Shown here: in pieces, positions 1-12,310 of the stretch | Layout of the letters: every line of letters starts with the position of its first letter | How positions within the stretch are numbered: the stretch's first letter is position 1 | NCBI GenBank assembly: GCA_949130495.1 | Contig: OX422211.1 | Span: 446,408,219 to 446,472,218 of the forward strand | Origin: Sambucus nigra | Lineage: Eukaryota; Streptophyta; Magnoliopsida; Dipsacales; Adoxaceae | Reading direction: 5' to 3' | Length of the DNA: 64,000 nucleotides | The notes under the pieces: model-generated | The model's database searches: none | What the model was told of the DNA's origin: nothing | The model's input: only the letters and a program-made list of their open reading frames with translations | Translations under genes and position numbers: made by a program

Positions 1-1356
1 TCGATCAAAAGTTTGATTTAAGTCAACTAGATGATCAGCAGCTTTTTTGCTCTTCGTCAGCATATCGTCAACATAGACTTCCATATTGCAACTGATTTAT
101 TCAGCAAAGATCTTATTCATCAGCCGCTGATATGTCGCACCTGTATTTTTCAAACCAAAAGGCATAAAATTATAACAATAAGTTCCTCTAGGGGTAATGA
201 AAGAAGTACTCTCCCCGTCTTCAGGTTTTATTTTGATCTGATTGTAACCAGAATAAGCATCCATGAAGCTCAGCAACTCGTGTCCCGAGGTAGCATCCAC
301 CAGTTGATCAATTCGGGGCAATGGAAAGTGATCCTTTGGGCATGCTTTGTTGAGGTCGGTGAAGTCTATACACATCCTCCACTTGTTGTTTTTCTTCTTT
401 ACCATTACCACATTAGCTAACCAATCTGGATATTTAACATCTTCAATGAAACAAGCTTTCTGGAGCTTCTCGACTTCCTCCTGTATAGCTTGATTCTTCT
501 CGGGACTGAATACTCTTCTTCTCTGCTTCACAGGCTTGATCTCCTTATTCACATTGAGCTCGTGACATAAGAAGTTTGGGTTTATCCCAGGCATATCTTC
601 ATGATTCCACACAAAAGTTTGTCTTCTGCTTCTAAGGAAAGTTATCAATTCCTGTTTTAATGAGGTATCCAATGACGAACCTAATTGAGTAGTTCGTTCA
701 GGGTGCTCGTCGTCCAGAATTATATTTTCAGTAGCTTCCACCACTTGACCCTTCACGAGTTGCGACTCATCTCTAGGATCCAATGTTTCAATTTCTGCAC
801 CTTCATCCACTTGATAGGTAGTAGTCTTTTTCTTTGATTCTTCTAGTTCTTCTTGCTCGGCGGATGAATAATAGCATTCCTGAGCTACTTTCTGATCACC
901 TTTCACAACTCCTACTCCAAAGTTTATTGGAAATTTTAGGCACTGATGCACTGTAGATGGTACAGCCTCGAACTTCTTCAATCCTACTCTTCCCATGATG
1001 ATATTGTACGATGATTGGACATTCTTATCCATCATGAAGAAACGTATTCTTTCTGTCCGACAAGCAGGCCACGTACCAATGAATATATCCAACTTGATCG
1101 TCCCAAGTGGAAATACTTTCTCGCCAGCAAAACCGATGAGGGGTCTGTGATAAGGCTCTAGTTGAGATAGCTTTAGATTTAAACTATCAAAGCACGAGTA
1201 GAACATGATGTCTGTCGAGCTACCATTGTCGACCAGTACTCTTGAAATTATAACCTCCTTCATCCTAATTTTGATCACCAATGGGTCATCATGAGGATAT
1301 AGAACACCTGCGAGGTCGTTCTTTGAGAACCCAATGACCAACTTCTCTTTGTTCAC
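1..1356 (-). pseudogene. pol (protease and start of reverse transcriptase), Tat copy 1, truncated
   Basis: Runs from 1356 toward position 1 in one frame. An aspartic protease of the Tat type is seen near residues 40-55 (motif VLVDNGSSTDIMFY), then a linker, then RT from about residue 290 with the NKWRMCIDF and DAYSGYNQI motifs. A stop at 94-96 interrupts the frame just before the RT catalytic YVDD, where copy 2 has a Gln codon (CAA to TAA). The frame stays open beyond it to the window edge. The protein would release gag and copy the element RNA; this copy cannot do so. Confidence 0.85.
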
Positions 1357-1385
1357 CTTTCTCGGGCGATCCTCTTCAGCTAGAT

Positions 1386-3247
1386 TTATTCGCTGAATGT
1401 ACGAGCAAGCTTGTGCCTCTTCGAGGTAAGATTTTCTCTCTGCAGTAAGGTCTCCTCCTCCTGCATCTCCTCCTGTAATAACATTAAGTCAAATGATCCA
1501 AAGCGTATTGAAAATACCTCTCGTTCTGGATGCCTTGGTTTCTTGGGAAGATCGGGGTCATCCTCTAGATCAACTTCATGGTTTCTCTTCTTATTCTCCT
1601 CTGCTCGATGAGGAGATCTAGACCTCTCTCTAGTTCGGTCATTGTTTCTTCTTTCGCCTCCCCGATCAACATACTTTGCTAACTTTCCTCGTCGGATGAG
1701 TGTTTCAATCTCATTCTGAAGAGCTATGCAATTTTTGGTCATATGGCCATGATCCTTGTGGAATTCGCAATATTTTTCCCTATTCCTCGTGTCAGGGTCT
1801 ACCTTCATTTTCTTTGGCCAGTTTAACTCCTCGTTGTTCTTAATTTCTTCCAGGACGTGGTTGATATTTGCCTTCAAAGGTGTGTAATTATCAAATTTCC
1901 TCAAGACCTCCCATGACGACCTATTTTTGGATTGTTTGTCACCACCATTGTTCTTATGTTCTTTCTTCTAAGCTTTATCACCTTCCACCTTGGTTTCTTT
2001 GGCGTCCATATTCTTCTTCGCACACATAGCCTCCTCGGCATTCATAATCTTGGACGCTTTTTCCATCAGGTCTGACATGGTTTGAGGTGGATCTTTGGCC
2101 AAAGTGTAGTACAACTTGTTCGGCAGTAGTCCACTCATCAAAGCAGTAATCGCTGTCTTCTCCTCATAATCAATGACTTCGAGTTTCTCTTTATTAAAAT
2201 GAGTTATGTAATCTCTGATACTCTCACCATCTTTTTGTCTAACACTTAACAAATGTGCTACTCGTTTAACTGGCTTTGCTCCAAAGCAGAAATTTCCAAT
2301 GAATAACTCGGTCAGTTGAAGAAAAGTTGAAATCTTACCCCAAGGAAGATTATTATACCATATTTGAGCAGATCCGGTAAGTGTTCCCGAGAATGCTCTG
2401 CATCTCATCTCATCTGGACAACATAGATGTCGGCTGCAGCTTGGTATTATTCTATATGAAGGACGGGGTCAGTCTTCCCATCATACTTGGGAGTCACAAC
2501 AGGTGCTTTGAACTTTGATGGTGTTGGAAAATCAATAATGTCCTGGACAAAAGGTGTTCCTCGAACAAAGGTTCGTTGTAGAGCGTTCTTGGCCTTAGCC
2601 ATTTCCCCTAATCTATCCTCCAGCCTCTGAATAGGTCCTTTCCATGCATCATTTCCTTCTTCGGGTCTATTGGTTCGAGCAACTGATCGCGTTAAAGTGG
2701 CTTCCTGGGATTTATCTTGACGAGCAGCTGGTCGGTCATAGGATCTATTTTGACGAGCAACTGGTCACGACTAGTCAGATCCTTCCCTTAAATCTGATGG
2801 TCGTCGAAAGCTTCTCGACGTTGCATTAAAAGGACTTTTGTTCCTCCTAGGGCCCAATCGGTCGAAAGGAGAAACCCTACTTAATCTTTCCAATGCGCTG
2901 GTCCTTTCTGGGGAGAGGGTGACACATTGTTCAGTATCTGTGGCTCGCACTGATGAAGTTCGTCCAGGTTAATAAGAAGAATCTTTAGATTCCTCATTGC
3001 GATATGAATTAGTACGCCTAGTACGCGAAGAAGGCGCACGGGTATTTCTTTGAATGCTTCGTGGTCCGGAATGGGCTGACGCACCGCCATGGAGAGTTTG
3101 GATGAGTTATCGCATTACTTCTTGCATGACGGTATGGCCCTGGGCCAGATTTGTCATTATTCCAGCTAGATCTGGGATATTTAGCGGAGCAGACGGATTT
3201 GGAGGAGTTCCAGCGTTTCGATTGCTGGATTCTGGAATATCAGCCAT
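1386..3247 (-). pseudogene. gag of Tat copy 1, broken
   Basis: Capsid/nucleocapsid polyprotein of a Tat element, which would package element RNA in the cytoplasm. The start is the ATG at 3247, matching 26236 in copy 2. The basic, proline-rich N-terminal part is followed by the retrotransposon gag core (1968-2408 open) and a knuckle of the form CEFHKDHGHMTKNC (about 1760-1801), then a charged Arg/Glu-rich tail. In-frame stops occur at 3107-3109, at 2447-2449 and near 1968. The first two are at the same codons as in copy 2, so they predate the separation of the copies. At the site where copy 2 has lost one base (near 26958) this copy is intact. Confidence 0.8.
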
Positions 3248-3293
3248 TGGTAATGGATTGTTTTTGGTGAGAAAATGATATTACCAGTCGATT

Positions 3294-3310
3294 CCCACAG
3301 ACGGCGCCAA
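3294..3310 (-). other. Primer-binding site of Tat copy 1
   Basis: Five bases inside the LTR, the minus strand reads TTGGCGCCGTCTGTGGG, identical to 26174-26190. A TGGCGCC start is typical of gypsy elements primed by a tRNA other than initiator methionine. I do not assign the tRNA. Confidence 0.8.
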
Positions 3311-3315
3311 TCTGT

Positions 3316-3931
3316 TGATGTAAAAAATTAGATCACTCTAATTATTCAATCACAGATAAATAAATGAGACAAAGAATTTTAAAGTGGTTCAGCCTTATAA
3401 GAATGGCCTACATCCACTGTTATATTATTGCTGAGTGTTTGGGAATTCTCGATTACAAATTCTATCAAGAAATTCCGGTTTGGGCGATCCTTTTACAATG
3501 ATGATTGTACAATGTATTTATAGCCCTGGGGCTGTCATGTGAAAGGGTGATACATTAAATAATGTACATATGAAAGGGTAATACATTCAATGCCCTTTAT
3601 GCGTGTGCGTCTGAATGATAAGCATTTACTGAATCAGTTGAACTGTTGGTTATCCTGCTATTAATGCTTTGTTCGAGATGCAGCTCGGACCGCCTGAGTT
3701 GCTCAGACCGCCTAAGCTTCTCGGTACTCAAGAGTTCCTCGGAGAGGCATTGTTCCTCAGAGCGTGTGAGTTCGTCGGGGAAGCAGTGTTCCTCGGGGAA
3801 CTAGTCTTCCTCGTTGTAGTCTTGTTCCTCGGAGCGCGTGGGTTCCTCGAAAGTGTTTGTTGTTGTCATGTAGATAGCCACGTGTCTTCATATGATTGGT
3901 CCATGTCAGCAGATTAAATTTAGTATCAACA
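3316..3931 (-). repeat. 5' LTR of Tat copy 1
   Basis: Read on the minus strand it starts TGTTGATACT and ends TTTTTTACATCA, matching the LTRs at 25486-26168 and 36920-37603. It is 616 bp, about 67 bp shorter, because it has only one copy of a segment that is duplicated in tandem in both LTRs of copy 2. A CTATAAATA-type TATA box is retained near 3520. Confidence 0.9.
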
Positions 3932-5037
3932 TTGATGGCTACCCCAAATGTACCTTTGGATCCGCTGGTCCCATGGGATTTGTTGATGGCCTTGAGGCCC
4001 TAACTGAACCCGCCTTCACTTGGTAGAAATTCTATTGATCTTGATCATTAAACCGGGTACTCTACTGGGTATACCTTCCCTTAGTGCCTCACTAGAACTA
4101 AAAATCCAGTCTTACTCTTCTAATAGATTCTCCAATTCTCATAGCTCCCCTCTCCCGAGAGCATTGATACAAATTGTAAATGTACAACCTTTACTACAAT
4201 GGCACCAGTCATCCTAGCAGGACCTCCTACTCACGCTTTTATATCCTACCCATAGGTTTATTATCAACTTACAAACCTTATTTGATTCTTCGTATCCCTC
4301 TCATCTATTACGAAGTTTTTGATTTTCGTGAACCTACCTTTACATCCAGCCATTGTCCGACCCTTTTAGAAAAATAGAAAAATTTCCCTTGCCTCTCCAT
4401 TTAACCTCTGGTTAGAGGATTCGTAATAATATGCACCCCAAATTCCTCGTTATTCCTGGTAATTTTTCCATTATTATGGTAACTGACTCTCATCACCCTA
4501 CGCTGCTCCTATGAGCAAACATCTTTGCCCGAAATTTTGACTTGAGTGTCACTATACTCCTCCACATGTGATTCTAATGGATGTTCTCTATCCATTGGTA
4601 AATCATCCTTCTGCACTTTCCTCGAATTCTAGCGGATTGTGCTTTCGAAAAAAAATCTTCTCCGATCCTTACCCCTTGTCATCTACATTAGGGGTTTTAA
4701 CTTTGCACCATCGTCCTTCACGACAGTTCTTAGGGCAACTACTGCACCCCAGCGGTTACTCCAACTTCAATTATTCGAATAATATGGCGACTCCTATTGC
4801 GTCATTATTTCCAGAATACTCCATGACTTTTGTTGAGTCCTCCCTCCTACAATCCTTGTAACGTCCTTGTTCTATAATGTTCGATCTGCCACGTTCAATT
4901 AAAACTATACATTATAGTAGGAGAATGTAATTCGCATACGTAAAGGAATATAACAATCCTATAATATGCTCTATATCAAAGAATGCTACACTGAAATGTG
5001 AAAATCCGCACAGATCCTAACGACACTAGAACCTGAT
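3932..5037 (-). mobile_element. Internal 5' region of gypsy element B-
   Basis: Minus-strand sequence following the PBS at 5038-5049. It aligns with the internal region of B+ (10598-11096 and 15804 onward). Shared landmarks include a GACGATGGTGCAAA stretch, the GTGACACTC segment and AGGGTCGGAC. No gag or pol frame is readable in either copy, so the region is either a long leader or decayed gag. It is cut at 3931 by Tat copy 1. Confidence 0.7.
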
Positions 5038-5049
5038 GCTCTGATACCA
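5038..5049 (-). other. Primer-binding site of B- (initiator Met tRNA type)
   Basis: The minus strand reads TGGTATCAGAGC two bases inside the LTR end, the usual complement of the plant initiator-methionine tRNA 3' end. Confidence 0.85.
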
Positions 5050-5051
5050 TC

Positions 5052-6342
5052 TGTGACACCTTGCCTAATAAAATACCGGGTGATCAGTTCTATAACAAAT
5101 TAAATAGAAATCTCATCTGGTTCATTCTTTGCATCACTGTCGAAAATCTTTTTAAAACTTACTAACCACCTAGTATTAAAAAAGAAACGGTGTCAAATTT
5201 ATCTTTTTATTAAACATCTCTAACAACAATAGAAAAATATATAATTAACCATTCACACCATCACTGAATCAAACATACTGAAAATTAATAAATATAATCT
5301 TTGCCAAGAAAATCACCGGATACAAACCAAATACCAAAAATATAAACCACAAGAATAATAGAATGAGTACATCAATTGACTGGAACAAAAGAAATAACTA
5401 GGGAGACATGCCCAAATGAAATATTGACTGCATTCTACTCTAGGAATGGAATGACTGAAGCGGCTAAGTTAAAATCCTGCAACAGCCACATATGTTGTAG
5501 CTACGTAACCCTGGAATAATTCTGACGTCCTTGTGGCTGGACACCTAAAAGGTTTTGAAAATATTTTATAGCTAGGGTTAGAACCCAAAATATTTTGAAA
5601 ATATTTAGCAAGTGAATTAAATTTTAGTAAATTAAAATGCATGAATACTCTTCATATTTAAGATAATGTCTCACTCACTTGAGGACGGGATCAACCCTCA
5701 ACTATTGTGCACACCTAACGCGTTTCTATATAACTCACCTAGTCACCTACCCCATAGCTAGTTCTCGGTGATATCCTTCATGTTACACTCTTTAAACCAA
5801 GTATGTTTAATATATGATTTTTAAGTTATATATCATTATTTTCATTTGAGACTAAATAACATTTTCACGCGTTATATGCATAATCAATACAATTCACACC
5901 ATGTATTTTACCCGTATATAAATATTTGCACCATATATACATATAACTATATTACAACATTCATACATATGTCTTAAATATATAACCATCCTCCCAAGTA
6001 GGCACTCATCGGATGTTCTCTAAAATGCTATCATTTTCATGTATACTCATCCACCCGAACACCCTGACACGGTTAGCTCCCTGAATTAGTAAAATCAAAT
6101 AAACGCATTAGAGGCGGTCATAGTTTCCCTCGAAATGAGACCAAATCATACCCATAGTGTCTCATTCTTGATTTTGAACGCTATGACCTGGGGACTATAC
6201 TCACCCTGCTCCTTAAGCCAGTGGATTAACCCACATCGCACGACCTCTCATGATAGCACTAGAGGGGTATGTATTCCAATAAATATTATTCACACAAATA
6301 TTTATAAATCACACAAAATATCTATATACTACACATCACTTC

Positions 6343-6373
<31 letters not shown>

Positions 6374-7942
6374 TCCAGGCTACCTGTGCACAATTATCGT
6401 AACACTAACCTAATAATCCCAAGTCTATATACCAACTTGATATTTAGATCATTTTCACAATTATTTATTTATCACTCAAGTTGTGTCACCCAACTAAATT
6501 ACCTGAACTCGCTCCTTCGTTTCGAAATTCTCATCTTGTAGAACTCATTCCTCAAATTCCACATACTAAGGTTAACACCCTTTTTATTTTGAATATTCCA
6601 TAATTTATTATATAACCCTCTAATAAATTAACTCGACCAAATCAGTGCCTAAACCCTCGTGGAACTAGTCCAAATTTCACCCAAGTCAATATCCCGTCTC
6701 AATTGAATCAATCACGCATTGATTTACTTTATTATCTTGGCGTCACTCAACTAATATACCCGGACTCACTCGCTTGGCCCGAAGATAAAATAATCATAAT
6801 TTATTACTCAAATTCTCCTCAATAAATTTTGCACATTTATTAATCTAAGGTATATAAATCACTCAGTTTAAACCTTAATTCCCTTATGGATTATTTTCTC
6901 AATTATCCCAATACTTACTTGTCTCACTTTATGTAAACTTAATCTCTACTTTAGGCCTAATGTCCTTATTATTTAACAACAATTACAATCAATCAATCTA
7001 TAAGACCTCCAACGGAATAACAACTAAAAATAACATTTCTTAAAACTTGCCCCACGAATCTGTCCAAGTTTTTAAAATTCCATTTTGAGGCATTTTGGAG
7101 TCGTTTTTGGAGAAAACATATCAGAAAAGAAAATGTAGAAAGTAAGATTTTCTACAGGGCAGCATGAACAGAATCGCCAATTTCGGAACCAAAACGTCGA
7201 AATTTAGTAACTAATATGACGGTTTAATTTACCCAATTTCATAGACTTTTTCAAATTCAAGAAGTTGTTCTACAATCCGACCCTGCCCATCAAATCCCAA
7301 TTTAGATATCAACTAACCCAAAAACCATATCATCTTATCACACCCACTATGATATGAGTAGAAATTTATAATTAATTTAAAAGAAGATTTAACAACTTGT
7401 CTTAGGGTTCATAGGGTTTGAATCCGTTAGTGTAAACAATGATTATTTGGTGAAGAACACACACATTTGTTCTTGATTTTGGCTCTCATGGTTTCTCCGA
7501 CTTTCACCCACTTTCTCTCTCTATAAGAGTTTTTCTAAAAATGTGTTATGGCTACCACACCCTCTCAGTTTTAGGGTTTAATATCTCAATCCCATTTTTA
7601 GACTTGTGAGCTTTATAAAAAGGGCCCAAACACTCTTATGTGGGCTTAAATATGCCTAAAAATATCTCAAGACCTATTTAATACCCTTGGGAACCCTTTT
7701 CCAACTATTTCAACCCAACCGGACTCAACCGTGCACTTAGAATTGCCATCCGAATTTATTTATAACATTCTCCAATTTTTTCGACCTAAAAAATGCGACA
7801 CAAAATCTCAATTTGTCAATTTAAATAAATCCTCCAATTTAAAAATTTCCCAAATCATGAATTTAATTCCTCCCAATAAAATAAAAAAATTTTCTCCCAA
7901 TTATAATTAAATTAAAGGTCCTTGAATTTACAGGGTGTTACA
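5052..7942 (-). repeat. 5' LTR of gypsy element B- (2,891 bp)
   Basis: On the minus strand it starts TGTAACACCC and ends GGTGTCACA, the terminal pattern shared with the LTRs at 18886-21853 and 45127-48102. It contains a (AT)n microsatellite at 6343-6366. It lies head-to-head with the truncated B+ LTR that begins at 7943, indicating insertion of B- into that LTR. The open frames in it are short and unconvincing. Confidence 0.8.
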
Positions 7943-10581
7943 TAAGGGCATTATGGCCATATAGGAAATTAGGGTTAGAAGACCTACGAATTTATAAAGG
8001 CCATATCAACTTATATCTTGTGGAAGCTAGGGTTAGAATAAGTGAGAAACAAGAGAGGCCATAGGAGAGGAAAAGAAAAGGGTTTATAGGTCATTCACCG
8101 CCACCTAGCACCACCATTACCGCCAGAATTGAGAGGGGCAAAAGGAGGAGCAACCTCCATCACCAAACTACTAAAATTAAAACTTCATCATCCAATACAA
8201 ATGTTTAAACTTGCATAAATTTAGTAGTTATAATGTCCACGCTAGTCTAGAGTTATCTCTACGATGAAAACATATTAGGTTGGGTGATTTCATAGGATTT
8301 AATTATGGTTTTGATTGGGAATCATATTAGAATCTAACGTCCTGGGATTATATTTCAAAATTTGATTTTTACGACATATAAATATGGAATCTTGTTGGGT
8401 TCTTGGTTGAAGAACATGAATCTTGAATAACTTAGGGTTTAATTGATGAACAAGTGATGTCAATCTGCCAGAATTTTGACGTTATTTTAAACATATGACA
8501 TTTTAATTCTAGTTAGAATTAGATTTCTTGTCATAGATTTATAGAAAGGTATAGGTATTAGATATCCATTGAGCTTTGAATGAGGTCATTTAGAATTCTG
8601 TAGAGGGAGAAATTGACTTTTTATTATAGGGTCTCTAATGTGTCAGCATAGCAATCTGTCAGAATTTTTTATACTACTTTAAACGTATTCCCTTTTAATT
8701 ATACTTCGAATTATATTGCGTGCCATATATGTATGAAAATGTCTAGGTCTTATATTTTTAATGAGCTTTTAATGAGGTCATTTGGACTTCGGTAGAGGGA
8801 GAAATCATAATTTTACTATAGGGTCTTTAATCTGCAAGAAAATTTACGACCATATTCAGTTGCTTAGAAATGGAAATTTCGTTAGTTTAGGTGCAAAAAT
8901 TGAAAAAAACTATTGGAACCATAACTTGAGTAGTTTGGGATTATGGAAAAATAATGGAATAGCAGTAGTATATAATTGAGATATAAGGGTAGTTGAGGAG
9001 TCAAAATTATAGACTAGAGCCTATTGGAATTTATTGAACGTATTAGCGTACGTGAATCAAATGGGATACGTAGAGAATTGAGATGAACCCGAGATTTGGA
9101 TTAGTAGAATAATATAATATTAACTGCTGAAACTATAAATGCGATGACTATAACTCTTTGAATAGAGAGTGATATTCGTAATAAAGGGAATAAAAATAAA
9201 GTGTGAAATAATATTATGTTGATTACTTGCGATATATATGGGACGTACTATATGAATATACATGGGTTGTGTGAATGCATGTTATGTATGATTCTTATGT
9301 GTATAAGCATACCTATGATGCCTACTATTTTGAAAATTCACGCACAATGGGAGATCCCACCTTGGTGATGCCAACAAGGTCTATATGTGTGCTCCAGAAC
9401 ATAAAACTTAGGGCTGACCACTATTTGAGTGTATGATAGTGTGACCGGTCATTTGGGTGCGTTAGATATGGGCTTAGGACTATATTCTCCTCCATTATGT
9501 GCTTATGGATTTATGGTTAGAGGTGTTATTCCTAACCATAGTCCTTGATTTGGTACGTGAGGTACATGGACTTCGCAGCAGAGTATGCATGCATCGTGAT
9601 TCTCATCCCAGGGATGCTGGAGTTGTATATATAACTAGTGTGATATATGTACACGTGTAATTTGTTATACTCTTGTGTGGTAGTAAAATATATAGATAGT
9701 GCATATCTATTAGTACGCTAAGTAAGAGAAACTTAAATAATTGTTCAACAATAATATTGGCAAATGATTATGTTTTGACGGTAGCGTATCATATAGGCGA
9801 TACGGGTGGGATAAGAGTATTAGTGGTTAGGAAAATGCTTATTGTGACTAGTTAGGCTGAGTAGCATAACTAGGTAGGTTTAATAGGACACGTTAGATGT
9901 TCACTATAGTTGAGAGGTGAGAAACTCAAAGGAGTGCACGTGAAGCTAACATGTATATAATAACTATTCTTGTTACATTTTACATACTTGCTAATATTTT
10001 TCAAATGTTTTAGGCCCTGATCCATATCAAATCAATTTTCAAAACCTTTTAGGTATCCCGCCACAGGCACACCAAACATGATGATTCATTCCAGGGATGC
10101 GTAGCTGCAGCGCTTGTGAAGGCATGCAGGACTTGAGTAAAAGCTTCAATAATTTCCCTTCCGTGTCTAGGACTCGTATTCAGTTATTTTAGTTGGGCAT
10201 GTTGCCCGTTCATTTTAGATTTGTCGTTGGATTTATTCCTTTCAGTAACTGACTTTGTATTTAGATGTATTTCATTTCAGTTAGATTTATGATTTTGATG
10301 TTGGATTTGGAGCAAATGGTTTATTCAACATTTATTTATTTAATCTTTTGATGTTCTAGACTTTAGTTATTGTGTGAATGGTTTATATTATTTTAGTTTC
10401 GCTAATTGTTGTGGGCGTTGTTGTTTAATAAAAAGATAAAATTTGCACTGGCTTATTTAACTTAATGGTTAGTAATTATAAAAAGACAATCGTCGGTGAT
10501 GCTGAGAATGAACAAAATGAGATACCTGTTTATTTTGGTAAAGGACTGATCACCCGTGATTAAAATAGGTGGGGTGTCACA
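7943..10581 (+). repeat. 5' LTR of gypsy element B+, 5' part displaced
   Basis: Aligns with 19213-21853 of the 3' LTR, from the CATAAGGG segment through shared landmarks such as GCAGAGTATGCATGCATCG to the terminal GGGGTGTCACA. About the first 327 bp are missing because element B- was inserted here; they should lie left of the window. Confidence 0.85.
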
Positions 10582-10583
10582 GA

Positions 10584-10597
10584 TGATATCTGAGTAT
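10584..10597 (+). other. Degenerate primer-binding site of B+
   Basis: TGATATCTGAGTAT follows the LTR end. It differs at a few positions from the initiator-Met type TGGTATCAGAGCAT found in B-, consistent with age. Confidence 0.65.
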
Positions 10598-11101
10598 TAG
10601 GTTCTAGTGTCCTATAGGACATGTACGTCTTATTACCTATTTAGTGTTGCTTTTATTTAATATAGAGCTCTATGCTTAGGAGTGTCGATTCATATATAAT
10701 GTGACTTACATTTTCCTACTATTGAGTATAATTGACGCGAATCATATGCGAGTCCGATTGGGTTTCGCATACCGAATAATATAGGACAATTAACGAAGGC
10801 CATTAGAAGGATTACAGGGGGAGAGGCTCAACCGAAGCCATTGAGTAGTCTGGGAACGACGATCACGATAAAGTCACCATTATTATTGTTCAGAAAGTTT
10901 CCATTATGATAATTGTTAGGGTGCATTAGTTTCTCCAAGTACCGCCATAACAGACGATGGTGCAAATTTAGACTCACCGACTATAACAGGTGAGGAAGGG
11001 AGTCGGAGGGGACTTATAGAAGGACCATCCATAAGAGTTCGGGAAAGTTGGGAAAGTGTGATTTACTAATGGAAAAAGATCATCTAAAGGAAATTGCATA
11101 T

Positions 11102-12199
11102 TGTAAGGACATTTTTCTCATGTCCAATATGTTTCATTTATGTATGTCGTACGCCGCTACATTTGGCACGTCACCTCAAGATCGCACATGACGGCCTCTA
11201 TCCGAATTCCGGGAATCAAGCATTCGACATCTCCATTAATGTGTCCTACATATGCCTCAACGACTTCACGTTCCACGATTTTAGGGACTTAATGCAAGTG
11301 GTACGCAAGGGAAGTCAAAACAGTGAAAAAAAGGCTTGATAGGGAAGTTCAAGGGCATTTTCGTAATTTCACATCCATAGTTAGGAGGTCTGGTCAACTG
11401 GAAAGTTGAAGAGCTCGCCGCAACGAAGATACTGGAAGAAACGTCACCTCAATCCGAGCTACGGTGAAGAAGTTATGACCTTTTGAAGTTGGAGAAAATT
11501 CCTTGAAGAATGCTGTTTTTTTTTTAACCTCATACCAGAATGGGAACACCAAACCGGTTCGGTGTACCCCAGATGGGGTTCGGTGTACCTGTACGCTGAT
11601 AAGTTTTTAAGAGTTTTAACAAAGCGGGATTCTTCATATTTTTTCCTATAAATACCAACTTCGGGGGAGTTGTTTTGCAAGACTTTAGAAGACGTTTTTG
11701 AGAGTCCAAATTACTCTAGTCTTCATATTTTTGAGTCCCAAGACTCATGTTTTGATTCACACAATTGCCAAACCTTTGTGAATCTTTTGGTAACCCAAGA
11801 ACACAACTTTTTAGTTTGTTCAAACCTTTGTGGAGAGATCTTTGCAACCGAGGGCTGCGTGTCATTGCTGAGGGAGTCTCTACAAAGTTTTATGGCTGCG
11901 TGTCATTGAGGAGTGCTGCGGTTCTTCCTTTGTTGATTGGACTGAGGTTCATGTGGGTTCGCTGCGTGTGAATTCATTGCTGTATTTCATTATAAATCTT
12001 GTAAGTTGCGATTTACTCTTTATAGTGAAATAAAAGGTTTTGCCCTTGCGGGGGATTTTTCCTTATATTTGTGTCGCATGATTTAATTGCTTATGGGTTG
12101 ACACACACACGTACTTTTAGATGCATATTTAGGGGCTGAAATTAAATAAGTTTTCCAAAGTTGAATTTTGCGAAGTTTACTTAATATCACGCATTCTCA
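11102..12199 (+). repeat. 5' LTR of gag-only element
   Basis: Starts TGTAAGGACA and ends CATTCTCA. U3 holds two copies of GGTTCGGTGTACC 22 bp apart (about 11557-11591) upstream of the TATA box. A polyadenylation-type AATAAA lies at 12029-12034. Identical to the 3' LTR except at 12112. Confidence 0.95.
11646..11654 (+). promoter_or_regulatory. TATA box in 5' LTR of gag-only element
   Basis: CTATAAATA, placed about 540 bp into the LTR and about 380 bp before AATAAA at 12029, fits a U3/R boundary near 11680. The same box occurs at 15245-15253 in the 3' LTR. Confidence 0.7.
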
Positions 12200-12202
12200 A
12201 AT

Positions 12203-12214
12203 TGGTATCAGAGC
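12203..12214 (+). other. Primer-binding site of gag-only element
   Basis: TGGTATCAGAGC three bases after the LTR end, matching the plant initiator-Met tRNA complement. Confidence 0.9.
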
Positions 12215-12310
12215 AGGTTACGCTAATTTATTGCGTATTCCTATTTTCCGCAAAATCGTGTGATATTGATTTTTTTTAAATCAGTTTTGTGAAAAAATCG
12301 CAATTTTTCA

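Larger units (their letters stand above)
1..3931 (-). mobile_element. Tat-type Ty3/gypsy element, copy 1 (5' part, cut by window edge)
   Basis: The minus-strand 5' part of an LTR retrotransposon: LTR (3316-3931), primer-binding site, broken gag, then protease and the start of reverse transcriptase running off position 1. It belongs to the same family as the plus-strand copy at 25486-37603: the LTRs, PBS, gag zinc knuckle and protease are nearly the same. It lies inside the internal region of the minus-strand element B-, whose sequence resumes at 3932. The flanking five bases at 3932-3936 (TTGAT) should be the target duplication, but the partner end is outside the window. Assignment to the Tat lineage rests on the gag knuckle form and, in copy 2, the second RNase H. 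Confidence 0.9.

Noticed and set aside
11094..11339. Open frame at the start of both gag-only LTRs with a zinc-finger-like CPIC...HLKIAH pattern
   Set aside because: Spacing between the second Cys and first His is 13, not the usual 12, there is no ATG before the motif inside the LTR, and the two copies are identical only because the LTRs are.
11459..11971. Other open frames within the gag-only LTRs (repeated at 15058-15570)
   Set aside because: They lie in U3/R/U5, overlap each other on both strands and match no family.
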